Shown: positions 18,187-27,584, numbered from the stretch's first letter. The stretch is DNA of 35,166 bases from an archaeon (GCA_020056305.1 JAGVIA010000087.1:1-35166); one strand, 5' to 3'. Notes: a model not told the origin generated them from the letters alone. Numbers and translations are program-made.

Positions 18187-19407
18187 CTATGCATCGCAAT
18201 ACTCCACAAACGCATCATGTATTCTCTCAACATTTAATAATTCGCATTTTGCCCCGCAGCCAAGCATTAAAACAAGCGAAGGCTTTGTCCTGCCGCCATC
18301 CCCGCTTGCAAATTCCTTTATGTATGTTCCCGCCTCGGCAAACAACTGAACGGACAGCTTGCCGCCTTCAATGCTTGCGCTTGCAGAATAAATCCTTCTC
18401 TTCCTCACCAAATCAGAGCGCCTCTGCATAACGCGAAGCGGCGTCTGCTGCAAAAGCAGCAGATTTTTTATCGCATTTATTTTCCCCACGTCTTCTTCTG
18501 TCGGCTCCCTCTCAAGTGCAACTATTGCAAAATATTCCTTGCCAAAATGCGAATTGCACACGATTTCAATCCATTTTGCCGAGACGAATTTCAAAGAGCG
18601 GGCAAGAACGCCCCTCGCTCCTTCCGCCGCAGCCATTTCCTGCGCCCCGCCGCTTTTTTTCATTGTATTGGAATTTCTATATTCCAATGCGGACAAATTT
18701 TTGCGAAAATTTGTCCCCGTCTTTGCGATTTCCGCCTCAAGCGCCCTGAGGTTCACGCCTCTTTTCCTTGCCCCATTCACCCGCAGCACAAACGGCCTGC
18801 CATCCCCAAGCATCTGCGCATCAATGTCCTCCCGCCCCGCGGCATGAAATGTGCATTCCTTTGCCTCAAAGAGCCTCTTTGCAGGATTGCAAATCGCCGC
18901 CTCAACAGACGCAAATTTCACTCCCTTCCCGCCGCACTCACTGCATCCGCTTCCCCTGCATTTTCTGCAGTGCCATTCGGATTGCGAGGTTTCCCTGCCA
19001 AGCTTGTTGTATCTCCCGAAAACGAAAATCGGCTGGGGCACTGCCTTCCCCCTCATCGAAAGAAAATCCATGGCAAAAACGGCATCCGGGTTCTTCCCCG
19101 ATTTCTTGCCAGTTTTCTCCTCCACAGAAGCAACAATCGCGGCATTCACTGCATTTTTCACACATATTCCGGCATCCGCACTCTCAGTGTCCCACAAATC
19201 CTCTTCGCGTGCAAAATCCTCCCTCGGAAGCGAGCTTTGCGCGCCAAAAGTAATCCATTCAAAATCAGCACCTGCAATTGCCTCTGCCACTAGCGCAGGC
19301 AGTTTTTCCAATTTCCCCCTGCAGATGTGGCATTCGCTTGCGCTCTTTGCAAGCAATCCAATAGGATGGCATTTTTTGCAAAATGAGCACAACGGATAGC
19401 TTTCCAT
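18187..19407 (-). CDS. pus10: tRNA pseudouridine synthase Pus10
   Basis: N-terminal CSFCKKC...CHIC zinc motif; catalytic-region FHAAGREDIDAQMLGDGRPFVLRV; QQTPLRVMQRRSDLVRKRRIY; AGTYIKEFASGDGGRTKPSL. Confidence 0.92.
   Translation of the reverse strand: MESYPLCSFCKKCHPIGLLAKSASECHICRGKLEKLPALVAEAIAGADFEWITFGAQSSLPREDFAREEDLWDTESADAGICVKNAVNAAIVASVEEKTGKKSGKNPDAVFAMDFLSMRGKAVPQPIFVFGRYNKLGRETSQSEWHCRKCRGSGCSECGGKGVKFASVEAAICNPAKRLFEAKECTFHAAGREDIDAQMLGDGRPFVLRVNGARKRGVNLRALEAEIAKTGTNFRKNLSALEYRNSNTMKKSGGAQEMAAAEGARGVLARSLKFVSAKWIEIVCNSHFGKEYFAIVALEREPTEEDVGKINAIKNLLLLQQTPLRVMQRRSDLVRKRRIYSASASIEGGKLSVQLFAEAGTYIKEFASGDGGRTKPSLVLMLGCGAKCELLNVERIHDAFVEYCDA
18665..18716 (+). repeat. 52-bp double-hairpin repeat, copy A (inside pus10)
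   Basis: gtattggaatttctatattccaatgcggacaaatttttgcgaaaatttgtcc: TTGGAAT/ATTCCAA and GGACAAATTTT/AAAATTTGTCC; 51/52 identical to 20411-20462. Confidence 0.95.
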
Positions 19408-19483
19408 GGCGTAAATTTGCCCCGCTCGAATTTAAGGGGATGCCGCCGGCTGCATGAGCGGAAAAAGTGGAATTTTAGTGAAA

Positions 19484-19634
19484 TTTATAAACTTGCCGTT
19501 CATAAGCTTGGAATAGTGGCTGTGGCATCCTGCGGAGGGGTGAAGGCAAAGCCTTATTAATACCTGTTGTGGTATAATAGGGTTTTGCAAGGGTATCGCT
19601 CCGGTGAGCGTGCTATTGTCGAAGGTGGAATTTT
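19484..19634 (+). promoter_or_regulatory. TATA box and structured 5' leader with SD-like AAGGTGG
   Basis: TTTATAAA at 19484-19491; ~12-bp hairpin CCTTATTA(a)TACC-TGTTGT-GGTATAATAGGG (19552-19582, one bulged A, one G-T pair); CGCTC-CGGT-GAGCG hairpin; aaggtgg just before ATG 19635. Confidence 0.6.
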
Positions 19635-20372
19635 ATGCCTCGCGGAAAACGCATCGTAATCGAGAAGAAGATAAAAGACCCAGTAATCACACGACTCAAG
19701 TCCATCCAAATTGGCACCATGAAGACCGAGCGCACCAAGGTTGAGGAGAGCATGGGCGACTCGATTTCAAGCGTTGTCGAGGAAGCTAAGGCTCTTTACA
19801 CCCAGAACAAGCTCGAGCGCGAGAAATTGCGCGCAATGGGGCTTCTCACACTTGAGGAGGCGCACGAGGAGCTAAAGCGCGGCGGCATCCCTATTTCCTT
19901 TAGGGCTTTTGGCGGCCGCGTCGAGAGGCGCTCTGTGCGCTCTGAGAAAATCGGCAAGAAAAGGCTGATTCCCCGCCAGGTAATACAAGATTGGGTCGCG
20001 CTTGCAAACGAGTATTATTCCGTCAAGCAGGCTTTCAACGAGCTTAAGAAATTCGAAAAAATCAACCTCCGTGCCTTCATCGGCCGCATCGAGAAGAACT
20101 CCATCGCATCCATAAAGATAGGCACGCAGCGCTGGGTGCCAAAGCAGGCAATCGAGGGCCTCACGCACGTCGCAAAGAACTATTACGATGTCGGCGATGC
20201 TGTGCAGGTGATGGGCACGCGCGGCGTGAAAATAAAGCGCAACGCGTTTGAGCGCAGGCTTGACCGCAACCGCATACCGCACGAGAAAATCGGCGGCAGG
20301 CGCGTCATTGCAAAGGAAGTGCTCGACGAGCTTATTTCAAAGGAAGTCGCGCTGATGTCTCGGCCGAGGTAA
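19635..20372 (+). CDS. Protein with three tandem HTH-like repeats, putative nucleic-acid-binding protein
   Basis: Three aligned repeats: TLEEAHEELKRGGIPISFRAFGGRVERRSVRSEKIGKKRLIPRQVIQDW; SVKQAFNELKKFEKINLRAFIGRIEKNSIASIKIGTQRWVPKQAIEGL; DVGDAVQVMGTRGVKIKRNAFERRLDRNRIPHEKIGGRRVIAKEVLDEL. Confidence 0.85.
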   Translation: MPRGKRIVIEKKIKDPVITRLKSIQIGTMKTERTKVEESMGDSISSVVEEAKALYTQNKLEREKLRAMGLLTLEEAHEELKRGGIPISFRAFGGRVERRSVRSEKIGKKRLIPRQVIQDWVALANEYYSVKQAFNELKKFEKINLRAFIGRIEKNSIASIKIGTQRWVPKQAIEGLTHVAKNYYDVGDAVQVMGTRGVKIKRNAFERRLDRNRIPHEKIGGRRVIAKEVLDELISKEVALMSRPR

Positions 20373-20410
20373 GTTTTCCTTTTTTCTTTTCAGTTTTTAC
20401 TTTATTTTTT

Positions 20411-20462
20411 GTATTGGAATTCCTATATTCCAATGCGGACAAATTTTTGCGAAAATTTGTCC
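20411..20462 (+). repeat. 52-bp double-hairpin repeat, copy B
   Basis: gtattggaattcctatattccaatgcggacaaatttttgcgaaaatttgtcc; one mismatch to copy A. Confidence 0.95.
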
Positions 20463-20495
20463 TTTCCAATGCGTAAAAAGACGAAGGTGATTCTG

Positions 20496-21011
20496 ATGCG
20501 TCTTCAAAAAATCATCTCTGCATCGCTTTTGCCGATAGTGGCGGCCCTCATAGTAATCCTAATTTTATCTGCATTGAGCCCTGTCAAAGTATCGGAAAAA
20601 GCAGACCAATCGATCGCGTCTGTGGAGAAACTAGCCCTTGATGCAGTCAGGTTCACACTCACCATTCTAAGCATAGCAATCACGTTCTGGCTCGGATACC
20701 GCGGCGTCAAACAGTTCAAATTCGGCTACGCTGATGCGGCAATAGCTGGTGGCATAATGGGCATAATCAACGCAGCCGTATCCGGAGTAATGGTTTTCCT
20801 TATCGTTTCTGGCACATTTGCGCCGTTCATGGCGTTCTTCGGACTCGTTGCTCAGGGTGTGAACCAATATGGAGGGCTTGCTGTCGGCGCATTTAGTGCG
20901 TTCATGGCCGGAATGTTGCTGGCTGCCCTGTTCGTTATGGGATTGCTCGGCACCGCGTTTGCGATAGCTGTTTCTCTTCTGGGCGCGCTGGTTGCAAAGA
21001 AGACGAAGTAG
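20496..21011 (+). CDS. Multi-spanning membrane protein, unknown
   Basis: Hydrophobic ORF MRLQKIISASLLPIVAALIVILILS...; ORF track extends upstream to 20409 through repeat copy B; true start uncertain. Confidence 0.65.
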   Translation: MRLQKIISASLLPIVAALIVILILSALSPVKVSEKADQSIASVEKLALDAVRFTLTILSIAITFWLGYRGVKQFKFGYADAAIAGGIMGIINAAVSGVMVFLIVSGTFAPFMAFFGLVAQGVNQYGGLAVGAFSAFMAGMLLAALFVMGLLGTAFAIAVSLLGALVAKKTK

Positions 21012-21080
21012 CGTTTTCCTTCCATTCCGGTTCTGCCGTTTCCTATGCACTATTTTAAATCCTGTTTCCGAAGTGAAATC

Positions 21081-21563
21081 ATGCAAAAAGTCCAAACGAT
21101 CGACATATGCTCTAATTCAGAAAACCATCCTTTGTTGAAAATACCTGCGCTCCTGGTTCTTCTTCTTGAGATGTTCTACTTGGTTTGGATGGGACTGGAG
21201 ATTAAAACGCGGCAACATTCCTTTTGGACATTGCTTCTCCTTACAATCCCATTGATTCCGGTTGGTGCATATCTTCTGGCCGGATTCTACGTCGCGGCAA
21301 AAGAAGGCGTAAGATCAGGCAAACTTAAGGTATTCAAGTCCATTTATGCCCTGCAATTTACCATATACACTGGAAGCAATTGGCTGTTTCTGCATCCGTT
21401 CATTGTGGGATTCGGATGGACTGCAAAACACATAATGGCAGAAAGCGGCAAAGACGCTTATGGCGAATATACTGTGCTAAGGTGCCTCTACGTAGTAAAG
21501 GTCAAAGTCTATGCAAAAAGAACCGAAATTGAGAGAGCAATAGCGCAGCTTCAAACTTCCTAA
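21081..21563 (+). CDS. Membrane protein, unknown
   Basis: TM segments LLVLLLEMFYLVWMGLEI and TLLLLTIPLIPVGAYLLAGFYVA; start chosen at MQKVQTID. Confidence 0.6.
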   Translation: MQKVQTIDICSNSENHPLLKIPALLVLLLEMFYLVWMGLEIKTRQHSFWTLLLLTIPLIPVGAYLLAGFYVAAKEGVRSGKLKVFKSIYALQFTIYTGSNWLFLHPFIVGFGWTAKHIMAESGKDAYGEYTVLRCLYVVKVKVYAKRTEIERAIAQLQTS

Positions 21564-21612
21564 TCCCGTCATTTGCTCAAAGTATTTTAAATCCCCAAAT
21601 CAAAATCCATCC

Positions 21613-22539
21613 ATGTCAGACAATCTCCTTTCCGTAAATCTCTGCGGCATGCATCTCTCCAACCCCACCATCCTCGCCTCCGGCGTATTTGGCATCACCC
21701 GCGACCTTCTCTCCCGCGCAAGCAGGAACGGCGCAGGCGCCCTCACCATGAAGACAATCACGAAAGAGCCGCGCAGCGGCCACCGTGCCCCAATCATCGT
21801 CTCCTTCGAATCCGGAATGATGAACGCAGTGGGATACGCGAACCCAGGCATCGAGGAAGTTTGCAGGGAATACGCAGACCTCTCGGATGTCAAATGCCCG
21901 GTAATTGGCAGCGCCCTTGGCGAAACGCCGGAAGAATTCGCATATGTAATATCCCGCATGGGCAAGCTCCCAGTTTCCGCAATCGAGCTCCCTCTCTCCT
22001 GCCCTCACACACCCGGCTTCGGCCTGATGAGCGGCCACACTGACCCAAAGCAAGCTGCAAAAATAACCGCCGCCGCAAAAAAAGCAACGAAAAAGCCAAT
22101 CATAATCAAGCTCAGCCCCTCAATTCCCAATGTCGGCGAGGTTGCATCAGCAGTCGAAAAGGCAGGCGCAGATGCCATCAATTGCGGCAATTCAGTCGGT
22201 CCCGGAATGATAATTGACATCGAGACAGGAAAGAGTGTTCTCGGATTTGGCATGGGCGGCGTGCACGGCCCGGCAATACGCCCATTGGCAGTGCGCTGCG
22301 TCTATGACATCTACGAGGCAGTGAAAATACCGATAATCGGCTGCGGTGGCATCACGACTGGCAGGGATGCAATAGAAATGATAATGGCAGGCGCAACAGC
22401 AGTTGGAGTGGGCACCGCAACATATTACCGCGGCGAGCGCGCCCTTGCGCTCATAGCAGATGAACTGCAGGAGTGGATGAAGAAGCGCAATTACAAATCA
22501 CTCGAAGAAATGCGCGGCATTGCGCACGGGAAAAAATAA
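21613..22539 (+). CDS. pyrD: Dihydroorotate dehydrogenase, class 1B-like catalytic subunit
   Basis: NPTILASGVFG, LPLSCPHTPGFG (catalytic Cys region), IIIKLSPSIPN, VGPGMIIDI, GCGGITTGRDAIEMIMAGATAVGVGTA. Confidence 0.92.
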   Translation: MSDNLLSVNLCGMHLSNPTILASGVFGITRDLLSRASRNGAGALTMKTITKEPRSGHRAPIIVSFESGMMNAVGYANPGIEEVCREYADLSDVKCPVIGSALGETPEEFAYVISRMGKLPVSAIELPLSCPHTPGFGLMSGHTDPKQAAKITAAAKKATKKPIIIKLSPSIPNVGEVASAVEKAGADAINCGNSVGPGMIIDIETGKSVLGFGMGGVHGPAIRPLAVRCVYDIYEAVKIPIIGCGGITTGRDAIEMIMAGATAVGVGTATYYRGERALALIADELQEWMKKRNYKSLEEMRGIAHGKK

Positions 22540-22552
22540 TTTAGCTGATTTT

Positions 22553-23389
22553 ATGGCATCCAATTATCCAAGCCTAAAGAACGAAGCAATCCCCATTTCC
22601 TACGAAGTCACAAACGTAATTTCCGAGAGCGCCACTGTGAAAACAATCTTCTTCAAAGGCCCGTTCAACGCGCTGCCCGGCCAGTTTGTCATGCTCTGGC
22701 TTCCAGGTGTTGACCAAAAGCCGTTCACCCTTTCCGCAACAGGCGCCAACCCTGCCATTTCCTTTCGAATTCATGGCGAATACACGCGTGCGCTTGCGAA
22801 AGTGAAAACATGTGACAAAATTGGCATCACCGGCCCGTTTGGAAACGGATTTGACTTGTCAAGCGCAAAATCGGTGCTCATCGTCGCAGGCGGGATAGGG
22901 ATAGCATCAGTAATCACGCTCATTGAGCAAGCCGCTGCAAAAAAAATCAGGACAGAAGTGATTTTGGGCGCGCGCACCAAAAACGAGCTTGTTTTCGAGA
23001 AACGCATAACTGCATCCGGCGCTTCCCTGCACCTCTGCACTGACGACGGCACTGCCGGGCATCACGGCTTCACGACCGAGGCTGCGGGCATATTGCTCCA
23101 GAAGCAGAAGCCCGATTGCATTTTCGCCTGCGGGCCCGAGCTTATGATGAAGGGCATCGCGGACATCGCAGCCGCTCACAAAATACCCGTGCAGCTCTCG
23201 CTTGAGCGCTACATGAAATGCGGCTTTGGCATGTGCGGCGCCTGCGAGATAAACGGCTTCCTTGTCTGCAAGGACGGGCCTGTTTTCACTGGAGAGCAGG
23301 TTGCAACAATGCCGGATTTCGGAAAAAGCGCACGGCTCAAGTCCGGAAAAAAGATTTCCCTGAAAGAATACTTCTCTCCGAAGAAATAG
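22553..23389 (+). CDS. pyrK: Dihydroorotate dehydrogenase electron-transfer subunit
   Basis: FMN/FAD reductase fold motifs (GPFGNGFDL, LIVAGGIGIASV, CGPELMMKGI) and CGFGMCGACEINGFLVCKDGPVF iron-sulfur Cys motif; adjacent to pyrD. Confidence 0.92.
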   Translation: MASNYPSLKNEAIPISYEVTNVISESATVKTIFFKGPFNALPGQFVMLWLPGVDQKPFTLSATGANPAISFRIHGEYTRALAKVKTCDKIGITGPFGNGFDLSSAKSVLIVAGGIGIASVITLIEQAAAKKIRTEVILGARTKNELVFEKRITASGASLHLCTDDGTAGHHGFTTEAAGILLQKQKPDCIFACGPELMMKGIADIAAAHKIPVQLSLERYMKCGFGMCGACEINGFLVCKDGPVFTGEQVATMPDFGKSARLKSGKKISLKEYFSPKK

Positions 23390-23438
23390 GCGGCAAAACA
23401 ATAGGGTTTATTAAGCATCAAATTGCATAATCTAACAC

Positions 23439-24332
23439 ATGAAGCCCATAACACTCCATTCCAACGGCAGCGTGCGCGTCGAGCGGCAGCTTGCGCACGA
23501 TGTAGAAGGCAGGGCGCACAAATTCTTCCGCGCGCAGCTTGGGGAAGGCGCATGCAAGCCAATAACCAGCGGCGATGCCATCAAGTGGCGCATCCTGCAA
23601 GACACGCATTTTTCCCGCAACATAATTGCCCGGCTTGAAATCTGCTCGCGCATAGAAATTCCCGCGTGCAAAGGAATTTACATCATCGACTCTGCCTCAT
23701 TCAAATTGCTTGAAAAGATTTTTCCGCTTGAAGACGAAAAGCTTGGCTTTGACTGCGACTTCTGGAACAGCATATACGCGGTCTTCCCGCTAAAAAATGC
23801 AAGGCCAGCAAGCACGGTGTTTGATTTGGCATTTGCCAGCTCAAAAGCAGGGGCAGGCGGCATGCGCATTTGCGCATTCTCGCGCGCGCTTGAGGCAGGA
23901 AGCCTCTCGTACCTTGATTATGCAATCCTCTCCCAGCTTGCCTACCAGCGCTACTGGGAAACATATCTTGCATCAGGCGCAAGCCGCCTTGCGCTTGGCA
24001 AGGATGGAATGGGCGGCTACGGCTATGCCCCTTTCCTGTTCAACATCTTCTCATTCGAACACGAAATTGCTTTGGGCATGAAAACAACGCTTGTCTTGCA
24101 CGACGCATTCATAGGCACGCCTCATACGTCCAGCATAACCTCCCTCGACCCCAGCCTTGGGCAGCTGCGCGGGAACTGCGATGGGCGTGCCGGCTACTTT
24201 TTGGGAGACGGCATACTGGCGCTTTATGTGCATCTTGCGCGGCTTCAGTCCATACGGGATTCTGACATAGACGCCGCGGCAATGGCGCTTCTCAGGGAAA
24301 GGGGACACCGTCCTGTATCGCTTATCGCATAA
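23439..24332 (+). CDS. Protein of unknown function
   Basis: 297-aa ORF with archaeal-like codon pattern; no family recognised. Confidence 0.65.
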   Translation: MKPITLHSNGSVRVERQLAHDVEGRAHKFFRAQLGEGACKPITSGDAIKWRILQDTHFSRNIIARLEICSRIEIPACKGIYIIDSASFKLLEKIFPLEDEKLGFDCDFWNSIYAVFPLKNARPASTVFDLAFASSKAGAGGMRICAFSRALEAGSLSYLDYAILSQLAYQRYWETYLASGASRLALGKDGMGGYGYAPFLFNIFSFEHEIALGMKTTLVLHDAFIGTPHTSSITSLDPSLGQLRGNCDGRAGYFLGDGILALYVHLARLQSIRDSDIDAAAMALLRERGHRPVSLIA

Positions 24333-24440
24333 GCAAGTGAAAGTAAGCACGCATTGTCGTTCCACCATACTGATTTCGGAAAGGGCAGCAGCCGAATATT
24401 TTGTGCAGGTTTAATATCCCTAACATAACACACCCTAAGC

Positions 24441-25400
24441 ATGAAAATTCACGCGCTTGTGGCGCCGGTCCTGTTTGCCATCCTGATCTTTGGCTGCACA
24501 CAACAAACCCAAAATGCTTTTGCCAGGCATCCGACAGACAACGGTACAATAGAGGCAACTGTGCTATCTGTAACACAGGATGCAAACGGGGCGAGGCCAA
24601 ATGACTACGCAACCATACGCGTAGACAGAATACTCTCATACCAGCGTGACCCGGCTGCAAACTATCCAAGCTTGCACGAGGGCGAGGTGCTCAATGCAAG
24701 CCTGGCATACAGCACAAGGCCAGCTATTCTGCGTCATGTGTCAATGGCTACCATCAAAAAAGAACAGGAGGCGAGAACTGAGATAAGCGGGAATGGTGAC
24801 ACATATCCTCTTCCAGATTCCGTTCCTAGGGAGAATGGCAAATATGTATACGAAGAATTGTCAAAAAAACCAGGCGGGACCGAGTACAAGACCTCGCTTC
24901 CAGGGATGCTGGACGGAGACAGAATCAAGGTGCAAGTATACTATACCGATCCCATATACCAAATGCCCTCGTGGGTCGCATCTGCCCGAATGATGTTGCG
25001 GGAGTATGAGCTGATTTCCGAAGGAAGCATACCAAGAAGGGTTTTTTCCGATGAAGACATTAACAACGAGCTTGCAAAACTAGAAGAGATGAATGCATTC
25101 ATCAAATGGGAAAGCAGCAGTGGATATGAAATAAAAACCATAGAATTCGAAAGGAACAAGTCAATCTCATATCTTACGGATAATGGCATCGATCCGTCAG
25201 GCAATCCAAAAGCTATTGGAATATTGGAAAACGGGCTCATAGTTGCAGAAAGGTACTGCTGTGATGGCGGATGTCCAATCAACGGCACCGTTCTTCTAAT
25301 CGTCCGCGATCCGAGCTACAATTGCGAAGAATTCGGCGCAGATCACAAGGGCAACGTATTCGGAACATGCGGAGAACGCTGCGTACTGGCGCCGCGCTGA
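24441..25400 (+). CDS. Lipoprotein, unknown
   Basis: Signal peptide and lipobox LFAILIFGC; C-terminal Cys-containing region. Confidence 0.75.
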   Translation: MKIHALVAPVLFAILIFGCTQQTQNAFARHPTDNGTIEATVLSVTQDANGARPNDYATIRVDRILSYQRDPAANYPSLHEGEVLNASLAYSTRPAILRHVSMATIKKEQEARTEISGNGDTYPLPDSVPRENGKYVYEELSKKPGGTEYKTSLPGMLDGDRIKVQVYYTDPIYQMPSWVASARMMLREYELISEGSIPRRVFSDEDINNELAKLEEMNAFIKWESSSGYEIKTIEFERNKSISYLTDNGIDPSGNPKAIGILENGLIVAERYCCDGGCPINGTVLLIVRDPSYNCEEFGADHKGNVFGTCGERCVLAPR

Positions 25401-25442
25401 TAGCACCCACCTCTTTTTATCCTCTTTTTCCCTAATCCCTCC

Positions 25443-26771
25443 ATGGACCTAGGTCGTGGCCTGCGCGCCGCGCTTGCAAAAATCACAAATGCGCCAATCG
25501 TGGACGAGCGGGTTGTAAAGGAGATGTGCAAGGAGCTCCAGCGCACGCTCATTTCCAACGATGTGAACGTGAAGCTCGTATTCGACCTCACAAAGCGCAT
25601 CGAGCAGCGCGCACTAGACACAAAACTTCTGCGCGGCCTCTCGCCCCGCGAGCACGTCGTTCAGATTGTCTATAATGAGCTTGCGAGCATGATGGGCGAG
25701 CATTACTTCCCCATTCTAAAACCACACAAAATACTTCTGCTCGGGCTCTTCGGCTCAGGCAAAAGTACAACGGCAGGCAAGCTTGCGCATTTTTACAAGT
25801 CCCGCGGCCTCTCAGTGGGAGTGGTCGCATGTGATGTGGACCGCCCTGCTGCATATGAGCAGCTTTCGCAGGTTGCAAAGAAGGCAGGCGCGGCATTCTA
25901 TGGCATTTATGATGAAAAGGATGTGCGCAAGATAACCTCCCTTGCAAAAAAAGAGGCAAAAGAAGACATTCTCATTGTGGACTCGTCTGGCAGGAGCGCA
26001 TTTGATGAGACGCTCATGGCACAGCTGCGCCTCATCAATTCCGAAATTGCGCCTGATGAAAAATTCCTAGTCATTTCCGCAGACATCGGGCAAGTTGCAG
26101 GGCGGCAGGCGGCAGAGTTTCACAACGCAGTGGGCTTAACCGGTGCAATCATCACTAAGCTTGACGGCAGCGGCAAGGGAGGCGGCGCGCTCTCCTCAGT
26201 CGCAACGTCGGGCGCTAAGGTAGCATTCATAGGCACTGGCGAAAAGCAGGAGGACCTAGAGCCTTTTGAGGCGCAGAAATTCGTTGGCAGGCTCCTTGGC
26301 TTTCCCGACCTTGCCGCGCTCATGGAAAAAGTGAAGAAAGTGGCAGAGGAACAGAACCTGCCGACAGATATTGAGGAAAAGCTCACCCTAAAGGCATTCT
26401 ACGAACAGCTAAAGGCGGCAAAGAAGCTTGGTCCGCTCTCATCTGTTTTCTCAATGCTTGGCGCAGCAGACATGCCAAAAGAGGCAGTGGCGCAATCAGA
26501 GGCGAACCTCAAGAAGTTCGAGTGCATCATCGCATCCATGACAAAGGAGGAGCGCGAAAATGCGGATTTGCTCAAAAAGAGCCGTTCGCGCATGCTGCGA
26601 ATAGCGCAGGGCTCTGGCACAACTGAGAAGGATGTCCGCAACCTGCTCACGCAATTTGAGAAAGTCGAGGGCATGATGAAAAAATTCAAGAAGAACCGCG
26701 GCTTCCGCGCGCAGATGGAAAAGGTGCTCAAGGGTGCAGGCGGTGCAGAGATGCTTGGCAAGGGCGGCTAA
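25443..26771 (+). CDS. srp54: Signal recognition particle GTPase SRP54
   Basis: NG domain GLFGSGKSTTAGKLA, DVDRPAAYEQL, DSSGR, TKLDGSGKGGGALS, FIGTGEKQEDLEPF; M domain SRMLRIAQGSGTT. Confidence 0.96.
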   Translation: MDLGRGLRAALAKITNAPIVDERVVKEMCKELQRTLISNDVNVKLVFDLTKRIEQRALDTKLLRGLSPREHVVQIVYNELASMMGEHYFPILKPHKILLLGLFGSGKSTTAGKLAHFYKSRGLSVGVVACDVDRPAAYEQLSQVAKKAGAAFYGIYDEKDVRKITSLAKKEAKEDILIVDSSGRSAFDETLMAQLRLINSEIAPDEKFLVISADIGQVAGRQAAEFHNAVGLTGAIITKLDGSGKGGGALSSVATSGAKVAFIGTGEKQEDLEPFEAQKFVGRLLGFPDLAALMEKVKKVAEEQNLPTDIEEKLTLKAFYEQLKAAKKLGPLSSVFSMLGAADMPKEAVAQSEANLKKFECIIASMTKEERENADLLKKSRSRMLRIAQGSGTTEKDVRNLLTQFEKVEGMMKKFKKNRGFRAQMEKVLKGAGGAEMLGKGG

Positions 26772-26803
26772 GGCAGCAGAGCATATTTGAATTGGGTGAA
26801 AAA

Positions 26804-27538
26804 ATGCCGGAAGAAAAAGCTCTTTTTCGTGATGCCATTGACACGCGAGGCAAGGATTCTCTGAAAACCGCATTTGTGTACTGGCTTGCAGCAACAATTG
26901 CCTGCTTAATCCTTGTGGCGCTGTTTTTCATATTTGCCCCAAAATGGCAAAAATACATCCCGATTCCGGACTTGCCATTCTATGCGGGCGCAACAGTGTG
27001 CATCCTTACTGCAGTTGCTGTGTTCTACACATTCATGGCTACCCCGAAGCAAACAGAAGTCACCGTCACTGCCGAGAAGCTTCGCGCATTCAATTCTGTC
27101 GGCTTGAAAAAATCATATTTTGAGGTTGGCTGGCAGGATGTTCTTGAGGTCAGGAAAATAGCAATGGACTCAAAGGCGATTGAGAAGGACATGGACGAAA
27201 AGATGTACAAGGAAGGCGTAAAGGAGAAGGTTGATTTGGGGCATGGCATCGAATACGATGAAATAAACGACAGGCGGGCCCATGAACGGCTGGAGGCAAC
27301 AAAACGGGCAGGCATGGCGTTCAATGACGCTGCAGAGGGCGTGCTTGGCAAAACCGCGCCAGGAAGGCCGGTTTCCTATGCCGCCATCACAAAAGAAAAC
27401 GCATACGTGTTCAGTGTGAATCGCGCAAGCGAAGCCGCATTCACTGGGGCAGTTGGCGGGCTAGGCAAGCTGAACAAAGAACCCATTTCATTTGGCGAAA
27501 TTTTCTCAAAGAAGAAAGGCGGGATGTTTGGGCGCTAG
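26804..27538 (+). CDS. Membrane protein, unknown
   Basis: Two TM segments near the N-terminus followed by a soluble C-terminal part. Confidence 0.65.
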   Translation: MPEEKALFRDAIDTRGKDSLKTAFVYWLAATIACLILVALFFIFAPKWQKYIPIPDLPFYAGATVCILTAVAVFYTFMATPKQTEVTVTAEKLRAFNSVGLKKSYFEVGWQDVLEVRKIAMDSKAIEKDMDEKMYKEGVKEKVDLGHGIEYDEINDRRAHERLEATKRAGMAFNDAAEGVLGKTAPGRPVSYAAITKENAYVFSVNRASEAAFTGAVGGLGKLNKEPISFGEIFSKKKGGMFGR

Positions 27539-27584
27539 GCGCAGTCCCATAAAGCCTTTTTAATTTCCTTAAAGAAACCGCACT

